Source: Candidatus Limnocylindrus primus (GTDB lineage: Bacteria > Chloroflexota > Limnocylindria > Limnocylindrales > Limnocylindraceae). Taken from it: 34,239 nucleotides of DNA. This document shows, in pieces, positions 26,527 through 34,239 of the stretch (positions are counted from its first letter, which is position 1; the number at the start of each line of letters is the position of its first letter). The position numbers and the translations under genes are program-made. Location: positions 1 through 34,239 of the forward strand of contig QWRJ01000002.1 of the NCBI GenBank assembly GCA_003670475.1, given 5' to 3'. The notes under the pieces are model-generated. The model was not told where the DNA came from. It saw only the letters and a list, made by a program, of their open reading frames with translations, and made no database searches.

Positions 26527-28404
26527 ATGACGAAGCAGCGAAAGAGCGTGCGCCCCGTACGTCCAGACCGCGCCGATCCTGCGCCGCGCCCACCGAAGCC
26601 ACTACAGGTGCATGAGACGGGAGTACTCGTGCTCCCCCCGTCAATGACCGTGGGTGAGCTCGCTCAGATTCTTAAGGTAAACCCGGCCGACATCATCAAT
26701 CCGCTGATCCGGAGCGGTGTCTTCGCAACCATGAACCAGGGGATTGACCGCGAGACCGCATCACTGATCGCAACGGAACTCGGTTTCACCGTTGCTGAGC
26801 CTGAGCCGGAAGAGGCGGAGGCTGCACCTGAAGAGGTCGTCGAAGCCCTCCCAGCGGCGACGAAGGAGATTCTCTTTGAAGAGCGCGTCGGCGCCAAGCT
26901 TGAGACGCGTGCGCCGATCGTCACGGTGATGGGTCACGTTGACCACGGCAAGACGAGCCTGCTGGACGCACTGCGCAAGACGACGGTCGCCGCAGGTGAG
27001 CGCGGTGGCATCACGCAGCACCTCGGTGCGAGCCGGGTGAAGCGTGGTGATCGCAGCATCCTCTTCCTTGATACCCCTGGACATGAGGCCTTCACCGCCA
27101 TGCGGGCACGTGGTGCGCGTGTCACCGATATCGCGATCATCGTGGTTGCCGCCGATGACGGCGTGATGCCTCAGACGAAAGAGGCGATCAGCCACGCTCG
27201 TGCCGCGAACGTCCCGAGCATCATCGCCCTGAACAAGGTCGATAAGCCTGACGCCAACCCTGACCGCGTCAAGACGGAACTCGCTGAGTCAAACGTGGTG
27301 ATCGAGGCATACGGTGGCGACGTGCCGCTCGTTGCCGTCTCCGCCCGGACTGGCGCTGGGCTCGATGACCTTCTCGACATGATCCTCCTCGTCGCTGATC
27401 TTGGCGACTACAAGGCCGATCCAACCCGACCAGCAATCGGTACCGTCATCGAGGCGCAGCGCGACAAGGGTCGCGGTCCGATCGCCACAGTGATCGTCCA
27501 GACCGGCACCCTCCGCATCGGCGACGCGGTCGTTGCTGGGGCGATCTCTGGAAAGGTGCGCTCGCTTGAGACGACGGACGGGGCACGCGTGAAGCTTTCT
27601 GGGCCCTCCACCGCAGTCGTGATCTCTGGCCTCCCGGAGGTGCCATCGAGCGGCGATGTCTTCCGCGTTGCGACGGATGAGCGTGAGGCACGCGACATGG
27701 CGGAGAGCGCGAAGAACGAAGCGACTGCGGCCCGAGATGGTGGCGGCCGCGCCACGATGGAAGAGCTGTATCGACGCATTCAATCTGGTGCCGGCAAAGA
27801 GGTTCGCGTCATCCTCAAGTCGGACGTTGCCGGTTCACTTGGCGCTATTGAGCATCAACTCGAAAAGTTGCAGAGCGACGAGGTTCGCATCAACGTTTTG
27901 ATGTCCGCCGCTGGTGAGATCACCGAGAACGATATTCTCCTCGCCAGCGCATCGGATGCGATCGTGCTTGGCTTCACCACCACGTTGACTCCAGGTGCGC
28001 GCCGCATGGCGGATAACGAGAAGGTGGACGTGCGCCTCTACGAGATCATCTATGAGCTTGCTGACGATATGAAGGCGGCAATCGAGGGGATGCTTGACCC
28101 TGAGAAGTCCGAGACGATTGATGGCCGCGCCGAAGTGAAGCAGATCTTCCCAGGGAAGGGCTTCGTCATCGCCGGCTGCGTTGTTCGTGAGGGTCGCGTG
28201 ACGCGCGGATCAAAGGTTCGACTGATGCGCGGTGGCAACGTTGTTGCAACGGATGTTGTTGAATCCCTCCGACGCTTCCGCGACGATGTTCGCGAGGTGA
28301 AAGAGGGGCAGGAGTGCGGCATCGGACTTGGCCCAACGATCACGATCCAGGAGGGTGACATCCTGGAGATCCTTGGGGAGCAGTCCACGCGAAGGACGCT
28401 CTAA
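26527..28404 (+). CDS. infB: Translation initiation factor IF-2
   Basis: [40 protein letters not shown]...[64 protein letters not shown]. Confidence 0.98.
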   Translation: MTKQRKSVRPVRPDRADPAPRPPKPLQVHETGVLVLPPSMTVGELAQILKVNPADIINPLIRSGVFATMNQGIDRETASLIATELGFTVAEPEPEEAEAAPEEVVEALPAATKEILFEERVGAKLETRAPIVTVMGHVDHGKTSLLDALRKTTVAAGERGGITQHLGASRVKRGDRSILFLDTPGHEAFTAMRARGARVTDIAIIVVAADDGVMPQTKEAISHARAANVPSIIALNKVDKPDANPDRVKTELAESNVVIEAYGGDVPLVAVSARTGAGLDDLLDMILLVADLGDYKADPTRPAIGTVIEAQRDKGRGPIATVIVQTGTLRIGDAVVAGAISGKVRSLETTDGARVKLSGPSTAVVISGLPEVPSSGDVFRVATDEREARDMAESAKNEATAARDGGGRATMEELYRRIQSGAGKEVRVILKSDVAGSLGAIEHQLEKLQSDEVRINVLMSAAGEITENDILLASASDAIVLGFTTTLTPGARRMADNEKVDVRLYEIIYELADDMKAAIEGMLDPEKSETIDGRAEVKQIFPGKGFVIAGCVVREGRVTRGSKVRLMRGGNVVATDVVESLRRFRDDVREVKEGQECGIGLGPTITIQEGDILEILGEQSTRRTL

Positions 28405-28811
28405 TGAGCGAGCGCATGCCGCGCGTAGACGAGCTGCTCCGCGAGGAGATCAGCACGCACCTCTCGCGCTCCATTAGCGATCCACGCCTAGGGTTCGTCA
28501 CCGTCGTTGGAGTTGAGACATCGCCAGATCTACGCCATGCGAAGGTCTACGTCAGCATGATCGGAAGCGATGAGCAGCGCGCAGCGTCACTCACGGCGCT
28601 ACGCAGTGCAACGCCATACCTACGCACCGTGATTTCGAAGGGGCTCCGCATTCGTCGTGTGCCAGCACTCCACTTTGAGCTTGATGCGGCGGGGGAGCGT
28701 GGCACCCGAATCCAGCAGCTGCTCGGCAGCCTGGAGCAGGGGCGCAACCTTCCCGACGAAGGCCTCGCGCCACTCCCTAGCCCTGGCGCACCAAAAGAGG
28801 AGCCGGTATGA
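28404..28811 (+). CDS. rbfA: Ribosome-binding factor A
   Basis: RMPRVDELLREEISTHLSRSISDPRLGFVTVVGVETSPDLRHAKVYVSMIG...LRTVISKGLRIRRVPALHFELD. Confidence 0.95.
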   Translation: MSERMPRVDELLREEISTHLSRSISDPRLGFVTVVGVETSPDLRHAKVYVSMIGSDEQRAASLTALRSATPYLRTVISKGLRIRRVPALHFELDAAGERGTRIQQLLGSLEQGRNLPDEGLAPLPSPGAPKEEPV

Positions 28812-29851
28812 GCGCCGTCGATCGAGCTGCAGCACTGCGTTCTGAGGCGAACGCCTCCGTCCCCGCAGCACTCATTGCGCTGCTCCGCAGCGTCAAACGG
28901 ATCTGGGTTGTCCCGCACGAGCGACCCGACGGCGATGCGCTCGGTGCAGCACTCGGGCTTCAGGGGATCCTTGCGCAGCGTGGCGTTGAGGTTGCCGTTC
29001 TCTGCTCAGAGGTTCCGCCAAAGGTGTACGAGGTCATCCCAACACTTGATCGCGTGTTGCTCAGCCCACCGGACTGGACCCCAGACGCGGTGATCCTTGT
29101 TGACTGTGGGGATACCAGGCGGGCTGGGAGTGTTGGGGCTCTAGTCCAGGAGCTGCCATCTAGCGTGCAGCGCGCAACGATTGATCACCACGTCTCTAAC
29201 ACCAGCGCGAGCCCGCTTGAGTGGATCGACCCGAAGGCGGCGGCGACCTGCGAGATGGTTTCGCTGATCGGCGTTGCACTTGAGGCGGATCTTGCAGTTG
29301 ATGGTGGGGCGCTCGCGACAACTCTCGCGACGGGGGTGATCATGGATACCGCCACCTTCCAGCACAACAACACCACCCCTCGAACGCTCCAGGTTGCTGG
29401 GCTCCTCCTCGCCGCAGGGGCACCAATCAGCGAGATCTCCCGCCGTCTCTATCGCGCCAAGCCCTTCACGCAGGTGCAGCTTCATGCCCGCGTGCTTGAC
29501 CGGGTGGAGCATGCAGATAGCGGGAAGACCGTCTGGGCGGCGATGCTCCGCTCAGATCTCGCCGCCTCTGGGGCAACGGTGGAGGAGAGCGAAGGGATCG
29601 TGGACACGCTGGCTCAAATCAATGAAGCGGACGTTGCCCTCTTTTTCAAGGAGGAGAGTGCGAGCGAGACACGACTATCTATTCGCACAAAAGAGAGTGG
29701 TCTCGATGCAACAGCGATCGCCGCAGCCTTCTCTGGTGGCGGTCATGCACGTGCGGCTGGGGCGAGCATCCCAAGTCCACTTGACACCGCAGTTGCGGCC
29801 GTCTTGCGATGTGTCACCTCACTTCGCGCGGAGCGCGGCGAAGCGAGCTGA
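28808..29851 (+). CDS. nrnA: DHH/DHHA1 family phosphoesterase, NrnA-like (nanoRNase/pAp phosphatase)
   Basis: VVPHERPDGDALGAALGLQGIL...ILVDCGDTRR...ATIDHHVSNT...GVIMDTATFQHNNTTPRTLQVAGLLLAAGA...GGGHARAAGASI. Confidence 0.93.
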   Translation: MSAVDRAAALRSEANASVPAALIALLRSVKRIWVVPHERPDGDALGAALGLQGILAQRGVEVAVLCSEVPPKVYEVIPTLDRVLLSPPDWTPDAVILVDCGDTRRAGSVGALVQELPSSVQRATIDHHVSNTSASPLEWIDPKAAATCEMVSLIGVALEADLAVDGGALATTLATGVIMDTATFQHNNTTPRTLQVAGLLLAAGAPISEISRRLYRAKPFTQVQLHARVLDRVEHADSGKTVWAAMLRSDLAASGATVEESEGIVDTLAQINEADVALFFKEESASETRLSIRTKESGLDATAIAAAFSGGGHARAAGASIPSPLDTAVAAVLRCVTSLRAERGEAS

Positions 29852-29854
29852 GTC

Positions 29855-30817
29855 GTGGCACGGCGGCGACCGAGCACCCTAGGGATTGATGGCATCCTGC
29901 TTCTTGATAAGTCGAACGGCCCAACAAGTCACGATGTTGTAGCTAAGGTGCGCCGACTCGCCGGCCAGCCACGCATTGGGCATGGCGGAACGCTTGATCC
30001 ATTTGCAACGGGCCTCCTCGTCTTGGTCTTAGGGCGTGCCACGCGCCTCGCCGCGCTCCATCAAGGTGGCGCAAAGCGGTATGAGGCGACCTTCTCCTTT
30101 GGTGGCGCAACAACAACAGATGATCTTGATGGGGAGAAGATTCTGAGCAGCGGTCCCGCTGCAACCCGAGAGCGCGTTGAAGCGCTGCTCCCGCGCTTCC
30201 GTGGTGCGCTTGAACAGGTGCCCCCGAGCCACTCAGCGAAGCGCACGGACGGTGTGCGCGCCTATGAGCGCGCGCGCGCAGGGGAGATCGTGGAGCTTGC
30301 ACCACGTGCTGTTGAGGTAACGCGCTTTGAGGTCACGTCGTGGGACGAGAGCCATCCAGAGGAGCCGCTGATGGGCGCGCTGCTTGATGTGAGTTCGGGA
30401 ACCTACATCCGCGCGATTGCGCGAGATCTTGGTGCCGCTCTCGGTTGCGGCGCACACCTTGTTGCGCTGCGCCGTATCGGATCGGGGCCATTCAACGTTG
30501 CGCAGGCACACACGATGGAGGCGGTTGCTGAAGCGTCACTTGGTGGATCGCTTACGCGTCTGCTTCTGCCGCTCGATGCTGGCATTGAAGCGATCCCAGC
30601 AATCACGCTGGGAGAGCTCGGCACAGATCTTCTCCGTGACGGTGCCGCAATCCCAGATGTGCTCCTAAATGAACATCTGTCCGTCTCTGTTGGGGAGCAG
30701 GTGCGACTGATTGCTGAGGGTGTGCTTGTGGCACTCGGTCGACGCACCGAGACTGGCGTGCAGCCGGAGCGTGTCTTCATCACCCCGAATGCGGCGCCAC
30801 CTGTGAAGGGCGCATGA
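29855..30817 (+). CDS. truB: tRNA pseudouridine(55) synthase TruB
   Basis: GTG start; GILLLDKSNGPTSHDVVAKVRRLAGQPRIGHGGTLDPFATGLLVLVLGRATRL...PPSHSAKRTDGVRAYERARAGE...VSSGTYIRAIARDLG. Confidence 0.96.
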   Translation: MARRRPSTLGIDGILLLDKSNGPTSHDVVAKVRRLAGQPRIGHGGTLDPFATGLLVLVLGRATRLAALHQGGAKRYEATFSFGGATTTDDLDGEKILSSGPAATRERVEALLPRFRGALEQVPPSHSAKRTDGVRAYERARAGEIVELAPRAVEVTRFEVTSWDESHPEEPLMGALLDVSSGTYIRAIARDLGAALGCGAHLVALRRIGSGPFNVAQAHTMEAVAEASLGGSLTRLLLPLDAGIEAIPAITLGELGTDLLRDGAAIPDVLLNEHLSVSVGEQVRLIAEGVLVALGRRTETGVQPERVFITPNAAPPVKGA

Positions 30818-31704
30818 TGCCGCGCGCTGCTGAGGGATCGAAGCGCATGATCGGCTGGGAGGGGCTCGCAGGCGACGAACTCGTCACGGCGAGAGAGCGC
30901 GGTGCGGTGGTCACGATCGGCGTCTTTGATGGCCTTCATCGTGGACATCTTCGCCTCCTCGCTGCAGCTGAGCGGCTGGCGCTCTCTGCTGGCCTTACGC
31001 GCGTCCATTTAGGCTTTGATCCACATCCGGATCTTCTCTTGCGCGGTTCAACACCGCTCAGGCTTCTTGACCCGATTGAGTTTGAGATGCGACTCGCTGG
31101 TGCTGGCGTTGAACACTGGTGCGATCTCCCATTTGACGAAGCGATGCGTGACACCCCGTGGGGGGAGTTCCTTGAACGCGTCGTGGATCTGACCGGAGCG
31201 AAAAGCTTCGTGCTCTCTCCCGAGAGCGCCTTCGGGCGCAACCGTGAAGGGCGACTCGACCGCGTCCGGGCCTGGGGGGCGGGGCGGGGGATCCAGGTGC
31301 ATCCGGTGAGTGAGGCGCGCACCGGTGGCGAGAAGATCAGCAGCACAAGTATTCGCGCGGCAATCGCCTCCGGGGAGCTCTCCACTGCGGCACGGGCGCT
31401 CGGGCGACCCCACGCCATCGTGGCGCACGCGTTAGGGGGAGGTGGGACCAGCGCGACTGGAGCCCTCACCCTTGAGGCCGAGGGGTTCGCCCTCCCCCCA
31501 GAGGGGGAGTACCAACTCCGCGTTGGGTTCGCCGCCCACCTCACGGGGCGTCTCCCGCTCACAGGACGCCTGATGCGGGGTCACCTCGACCCAGTGGCGG
31601 GGAGGCTCCAGATCGCCCCTGAGGGGCTCCAGCGCCTCCCTGAGGGGGGAGGACGCCTCAGGGCTGCCCTCCTCGGGCGCCTCGCTGGACGGAGTGGGCG
31701 CTGA
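30814..31704 (+). CDS. ribF: RibF-like FAD synthetase (adenylyltransferase domain) with apparently degenerate riboflavin kinase half
   Basis: AVVTIGVFDGLHRGHLRLLAAAERLA...HLGFDPHPDLLLRG...LLDPIEFEMRL...DLPFDEAMRDTPWGEFLERVV...GAKSFVLSPESAFGRNREGRLDRVR...GEKISSTSIRAAIASGEL. Only about 95 residues follow, with no GFPTAN motif; truB-ribF-rpsO synteny. Confidence 0.85.
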   Translation: MMPRAAEGSKRMIGWEGLAGDELVTARERGAVVTIGVFDGLHRGHLRLLAAAERLALSAGLTRVHLGFDPHPDLLLRGSTPLRLLDPIEFEMRLAGAGVEHWCDLPFDEAMRDTPWGEFLERVVDLTGAKSFVLSPESAFGRNREGRLDRVRAWGAGRGIQVHPVSEARTGGEKISSTSIRAAIASGELSTAARALGRPHAIVAHALGGGGTSATGALTLEAEGFALPPEGEYQLRVGFAAHLTGRLPLTGRLMRGHLDPVAGRLQIAPEGLQRLPEGGGRLRAALLGRLAGRSGR

Positions 31705-31705
31705 T

Positions 31706-31714
31706 TGCTACGCT
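31706..31714 (+). promoter_or_regulatory. Candidate extended -10 element (TGCTACGCT) upstream of rpsO
   Basis: TG-n-TACGCT in the ribF-rpsO gap; weak -35-like TGGACG at 31686-31691 with 17-nt spacing. Confidence 0.35.
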
Positions 31715-31785
31715 TCACGCATCCAAGAGAGATGTAAGTAGATGACGGGGCGACCTTGGAGTCCCCCAGACAGGAGAGAGAACCC

Positions 31786-32055
31786 TTGCCGCTAGACCGA
31801 ACGACCACGGAGCGCATCGTTGCCGCAAACGGGCGACACGCTCAGGACACCGGCTCTGCCGAGGTCCAGATCGCACTCCTCACGGAGCGCATTGAGGGGC
31901 TCACAGGGCACCTCCAGACATTTAAGCAGGACAATCACTCGCGCCGCGGGCTCTTGAAGCTCGTCGGCCAGCGACGTCGCCTGCTTACCTTCCTACGACG
32001 CGAGGATGTGGCTCGACACGCTGCACTCACCGAGAAGCTCGGCCTCCGTCGCTAA
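31786..32055 (+). CDS. rpsO: 30S ribosomal protein S15
   Basis: TTG start at 31786 after [95 protein letters not shown]. Confidence 0.96.
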   Translation: MPLDRTTTERIVAANGRHAQDTGSAEVQIALLTERIEGLTGHLQTFKQDNHSRRGLLKLVGQRRRLLTFLRREDVARHAALTEKLGLRR

Positions 32056-32060
32056 CCCCC

Positions 32061-32077
32061 GCTCAGCACCGCTGAGC
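32061..32077 (+). promoter_or_regulatory. Hairpin GCTCAGC-ACC-GCTGAGC between rpsO and pnp
   Basis: Perfect 7-bp inverted repeat with 3-nt loop just after the rpsO stop; no T-tract. Confidence 0.5.
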
Positions 32078-32086
32078 ACCTAGATT

Positions 32087-32111
32087 GGCCGGGCGCCATA
32101 TGGGCGCGGCC
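32087..32111 (+). promoter_or_regulatory. Long GC-rich hairpin in the pnp 5' leader
   Basis: GGCCGGGCGCC-ATAT-GGGCGCGGCC: about 9-10 bp stem with a 2-nt bulge, 15 nt upstream of the pnp ATG (32126). Confidence 0.55.
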
Positions 32112-32125
32112 TGAAGAGGAGCAAC

Positions 32126-34239
32126 ATGGAAATCACAACCGTATCCGCCGAGTTTGGCGGCCAGACACTCACCATTGAGACGGGACGAATGGCACGCCTT
32201 GCAGGTGGCGCCGTAACGGTTCGCTACGGCGACACGGTCGTCCTCGGCACCGCAAACCGAAGCGACCCACGACCGGGTCTCGACTTCTTCCCACTGACGA
32301 TTGAATTCGAAGAGCGCATGTACGCGGCAGGGAAGATTCCCGGCGGCTACATCAAGCGCGAAGGGAAGGCCTCAGAGAACGCAACGCTCTCTGCGCGGCT
32401 TACCGACCGACCGATTCGCCCACTCTTCCCTGAAGGCTACAAGGACGACGTCCAGGTAGTCATCACGGTACTCAGCGCAGATCAGGAGAACGATCCGGAT
32501 ATCCTCGGGACGATCGCTGCATCAGCGGCGCTCACAATCTCGGAGATCCCGTTCCTTGGCCCAATCGGTGCCGTTCGCGTTGGCCTTGTCGACGACAAGT
32601 TCATCTTGAACCCAACGTTTGAGCAGCTTGAGACAAGCGACCTTGACCTTGTGGTCTCCGGCACAGCAGACGCCATCATGATGGTTGAGGCTGGTGCGAA
32701 CCTGATCAACGAAGCGAAGATGGCCGAGGCGATTGAGTTCGGGCACGATGCCATCAAGGCGCTGATCTCCTTGCAGGAGCAGCTGCGCGCAAAGGTAGGG
32801 AAGGTGAAGCGCGTTCCGTACATTGAGCCTGGCGTTGACAGCGTCCTCACCTTCGCAGAGGCCGCCGCAAACGGCGCCGCCTTTGTTGTGGTGGACACTG
32901 AGACCACTGGCCTCGACGCGAAGCTCTCCGACCTCGTTGAGGTTGCCGCCGTAAAGATCAAGGGTGGCAAGATCACCGACCGTTGGAGCACGCTCGTCAA
33001 CGCGGGGAACCCAATCGTCGGCGCGCAGATGCACGGCATCACCACTGCCGACCTGAAGAAGGGGATCCCCCCAAAGGAGGCGGCGGAGAAGTTCGCCGAC
33101 TTCGCGAAGGGGGCAATCATCGTTGGCCATAACCTTGGCTTTGACGTCTCTTTCCTTGACGAAGCGCTCGGCAAGGGCCGCAGCTTCGCCACGGAGCAGG
33201 GGCAGTACCTCGATACGTTTGTCCTCTTCCGTGAGGCGTACCCAGAGAGCGAGTCATTCAAGCTCGGCGACCTGGCGCGCATCTACGGCGTAGCGACGGC
33301 CCCAACGCACCGCGCAGGGACCGACGCAGAGGCAACAGCAGAGCTGCTCCTCCTCCTCGCCGCAGAGCTGCCAGAGCGACTCGCCACCCTCAAGGAGGGG
33401 ATCAGCGACTCGATCCGTGCAGCACGTAGCGGGAAGGGCGAACCGAAGGCGCTCCTCGAAGCGGCACGTCGCAAGGCGCGCCTCGGAAAGAACCTCTTCG
33501 GCTACATGCATAAGAAGACCGGTCGCGCCCTCACGATGAAGGAGGGGATCCGCATTGACGGCCGAAAGGTGGATCAGATCCGCCCGATCACCGTTGAGGT
33601 TGGACTTCTGCCACGTGCCCACGGCACGGGGCTCTTCACGCGCGGCGAGACGCAGGCGCTCAGCATTGCAACACTCGGACCGATCGCTCAGGCTCAGCGC
33701 CTGGATACGATCTCGCCAGTTGCAACGAAGCGCTACCTGCATCACTACAACATGCCGCCATACAGCACCGGCGAGAACAAGCCGATGCGTGGCCCTGGTC
33801 GCCGAGAGATCGGACACGGTGCACTTGCAGAGCGAGCGCTCCTTCCGGTTCTTCCGTCGGCGGAGGAGTTCCCGTACACAATTCGCGTAGTTTCCGAGTG
33901 CGTCACGTCAAACGGCTCCACCTCGATGGCCTCCACGTGTGGCTCGAGCTTGGCGCTCCTTGATGCAGGCGTACCGATCAAGGCCTCTGTTGCCGGCGCA
34001 GCAATGGGCCTGATGTCAGAGCCAGGCGGCGAGTTCGTAGTCCTTACTGACATTCTCGGCAAGGAAGACGCGTTCGGCGACATGGACTTCAAGGTGACCG
34101 GCACCCGCGAGGGGATCTCGGCGCTGCAGATGGACATCAAGGTGCAGGGCATTACAGGAAAGATTATTCGAACAGGTCTGAAGGATGCGCTCGCTGCGCG
34201 ACTTGAGATCCTTGACAAGATGGATGCGGTGATCTCAAC
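32126..34239 (+). CDS. pnp: Polyribonucleotide nucleotidyltransferase (PNPase) with inserted DEDDh exonuclease domain; 3' end outside window
   Basis: Open frame from ATG 32126 (after GAGGAG) to the window end, not in the ORF track. RNase PH domain 1 ([24 protein letters not shown]...[52 protein letters not shown]). Exonuclease ([12 protein letters not shown]...[15 protein letters not shown]...[10 protein letters not shown]). RNase PH domain 2 ([40 protein letters not shown]...[53 protein letters not shown]). Confidence 0.96.
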   Translation, partial: MEITTVSAEFGGQTLTIETGRMARLAGGAVTVRYGDTVVLGTANRSDPRPGLDFFPLTIEFEERMYAAGKIPGGYIKREGKASENATLSARLTDRPIRPLFPEGYKDDVQVVITVLSADQENDPDILGTIAASAALTISEIPFLGPIGAVRVGLVDDKFILNPTFEQLETSDLDLVVSGTADAIMMVEAGANLINEAKMAEAIEFGHDAIKALISLQEQLRAKVGKVKRVPYIEPGVDSVLTFAEAAANGAAFVVVDTETTGLDAKLSDLVEVAAVKIKGGKITDRWSTLVNAGNPIVGAQMHGITTADLKKGIPPKEAAEKFADFAKGAIIVGHNLGFDVSFLDEALGKGRSFATEQGQYLDTFVLFREAYPESESFKLGDLARIYGVATAPTHRAGTDAEATAELLLLLAAELPERLATLKEGISDSIRAARSGKGEPKALLEAARRKARLGKNLFGYMHKKTGRALTMKEGIRIDGRKVDQIRPITVEVGLLPRAHGTGLFTRGETQALSIATLGPIAQAQRLDTISPVATKRYLHHYNMPPYSTGENKPMRGPGRREIGHGALAERALLPVLPSAEEFPYTIRVVSECVTSNGSTSMASTCGSSLALLDAGVPIKASVAGAAMGLMSEPGGEFVVLTDILGKEDAFGDMDFKVTGTREGISALQMDIKVQGITGKIIRTGLKDALAARLEILDKMDAVIS

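Noticed and set aside
1-34239. CRISPR arrays, IS elements, tRNA or rRNA genes
   Set aside because: No regularly spaced repeats, transposase-like ORFs or tRNA/rRNA-like sequences; intergenic gaps are mostly too small.

Overview
The window is a densely packed, almost entirely plus-strand bacterial housekeeping superblock. Gene order is recG(partial)-rsmD-coaD-yceD(DUF177)-rpmF-plsX-nusB-acpP-rnc-smc-ftsY-[MFS on minus strand]-ffh-rpsP-khpA-rimM-trmD-rplS-rnhB-yraN-rpsB-tsf-pyrH-frr-uppS-cdsA-dxr-rseP-ispG-nusA-ylxR-infB-rbfA-nrnA-truB-ribF-rpsO-pnp(partial). Gene order, many 4-nt start/stop overlaps and codon style suggest a streamlined Terrabacteria-type genome, perhaps Chloroflexota; this is inference only. 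I see no IS elements, CRISPR arrays, tRNAs or rRNAs. The most striking observation is the last gene, which runs off the window and is absent from the supplied ORF track. It is a polynucleotide phosphorylase with a complete DEDDh (DnaQ/PolC-like) 3'-5' exonuclease domain inserted in frame between its two RNase PH domains, with all DEDDh catalytic residues present. Other items: a promoter followed by an intrinsic terminator in the nusA leader (candidate attenuator), apparent frameshifts in two ribosomal protein genes (rpmF, rplS), Ala/Glu/Val-rich acidic tails on S16, L19 and S2, an RNase HII with GLA in place of the GRG motif, a RibF whose riboflavin-kinase half looks degenerate, a strong pnp leader hairpin, and a yraN ORF that runs 125 nt into rpsB.
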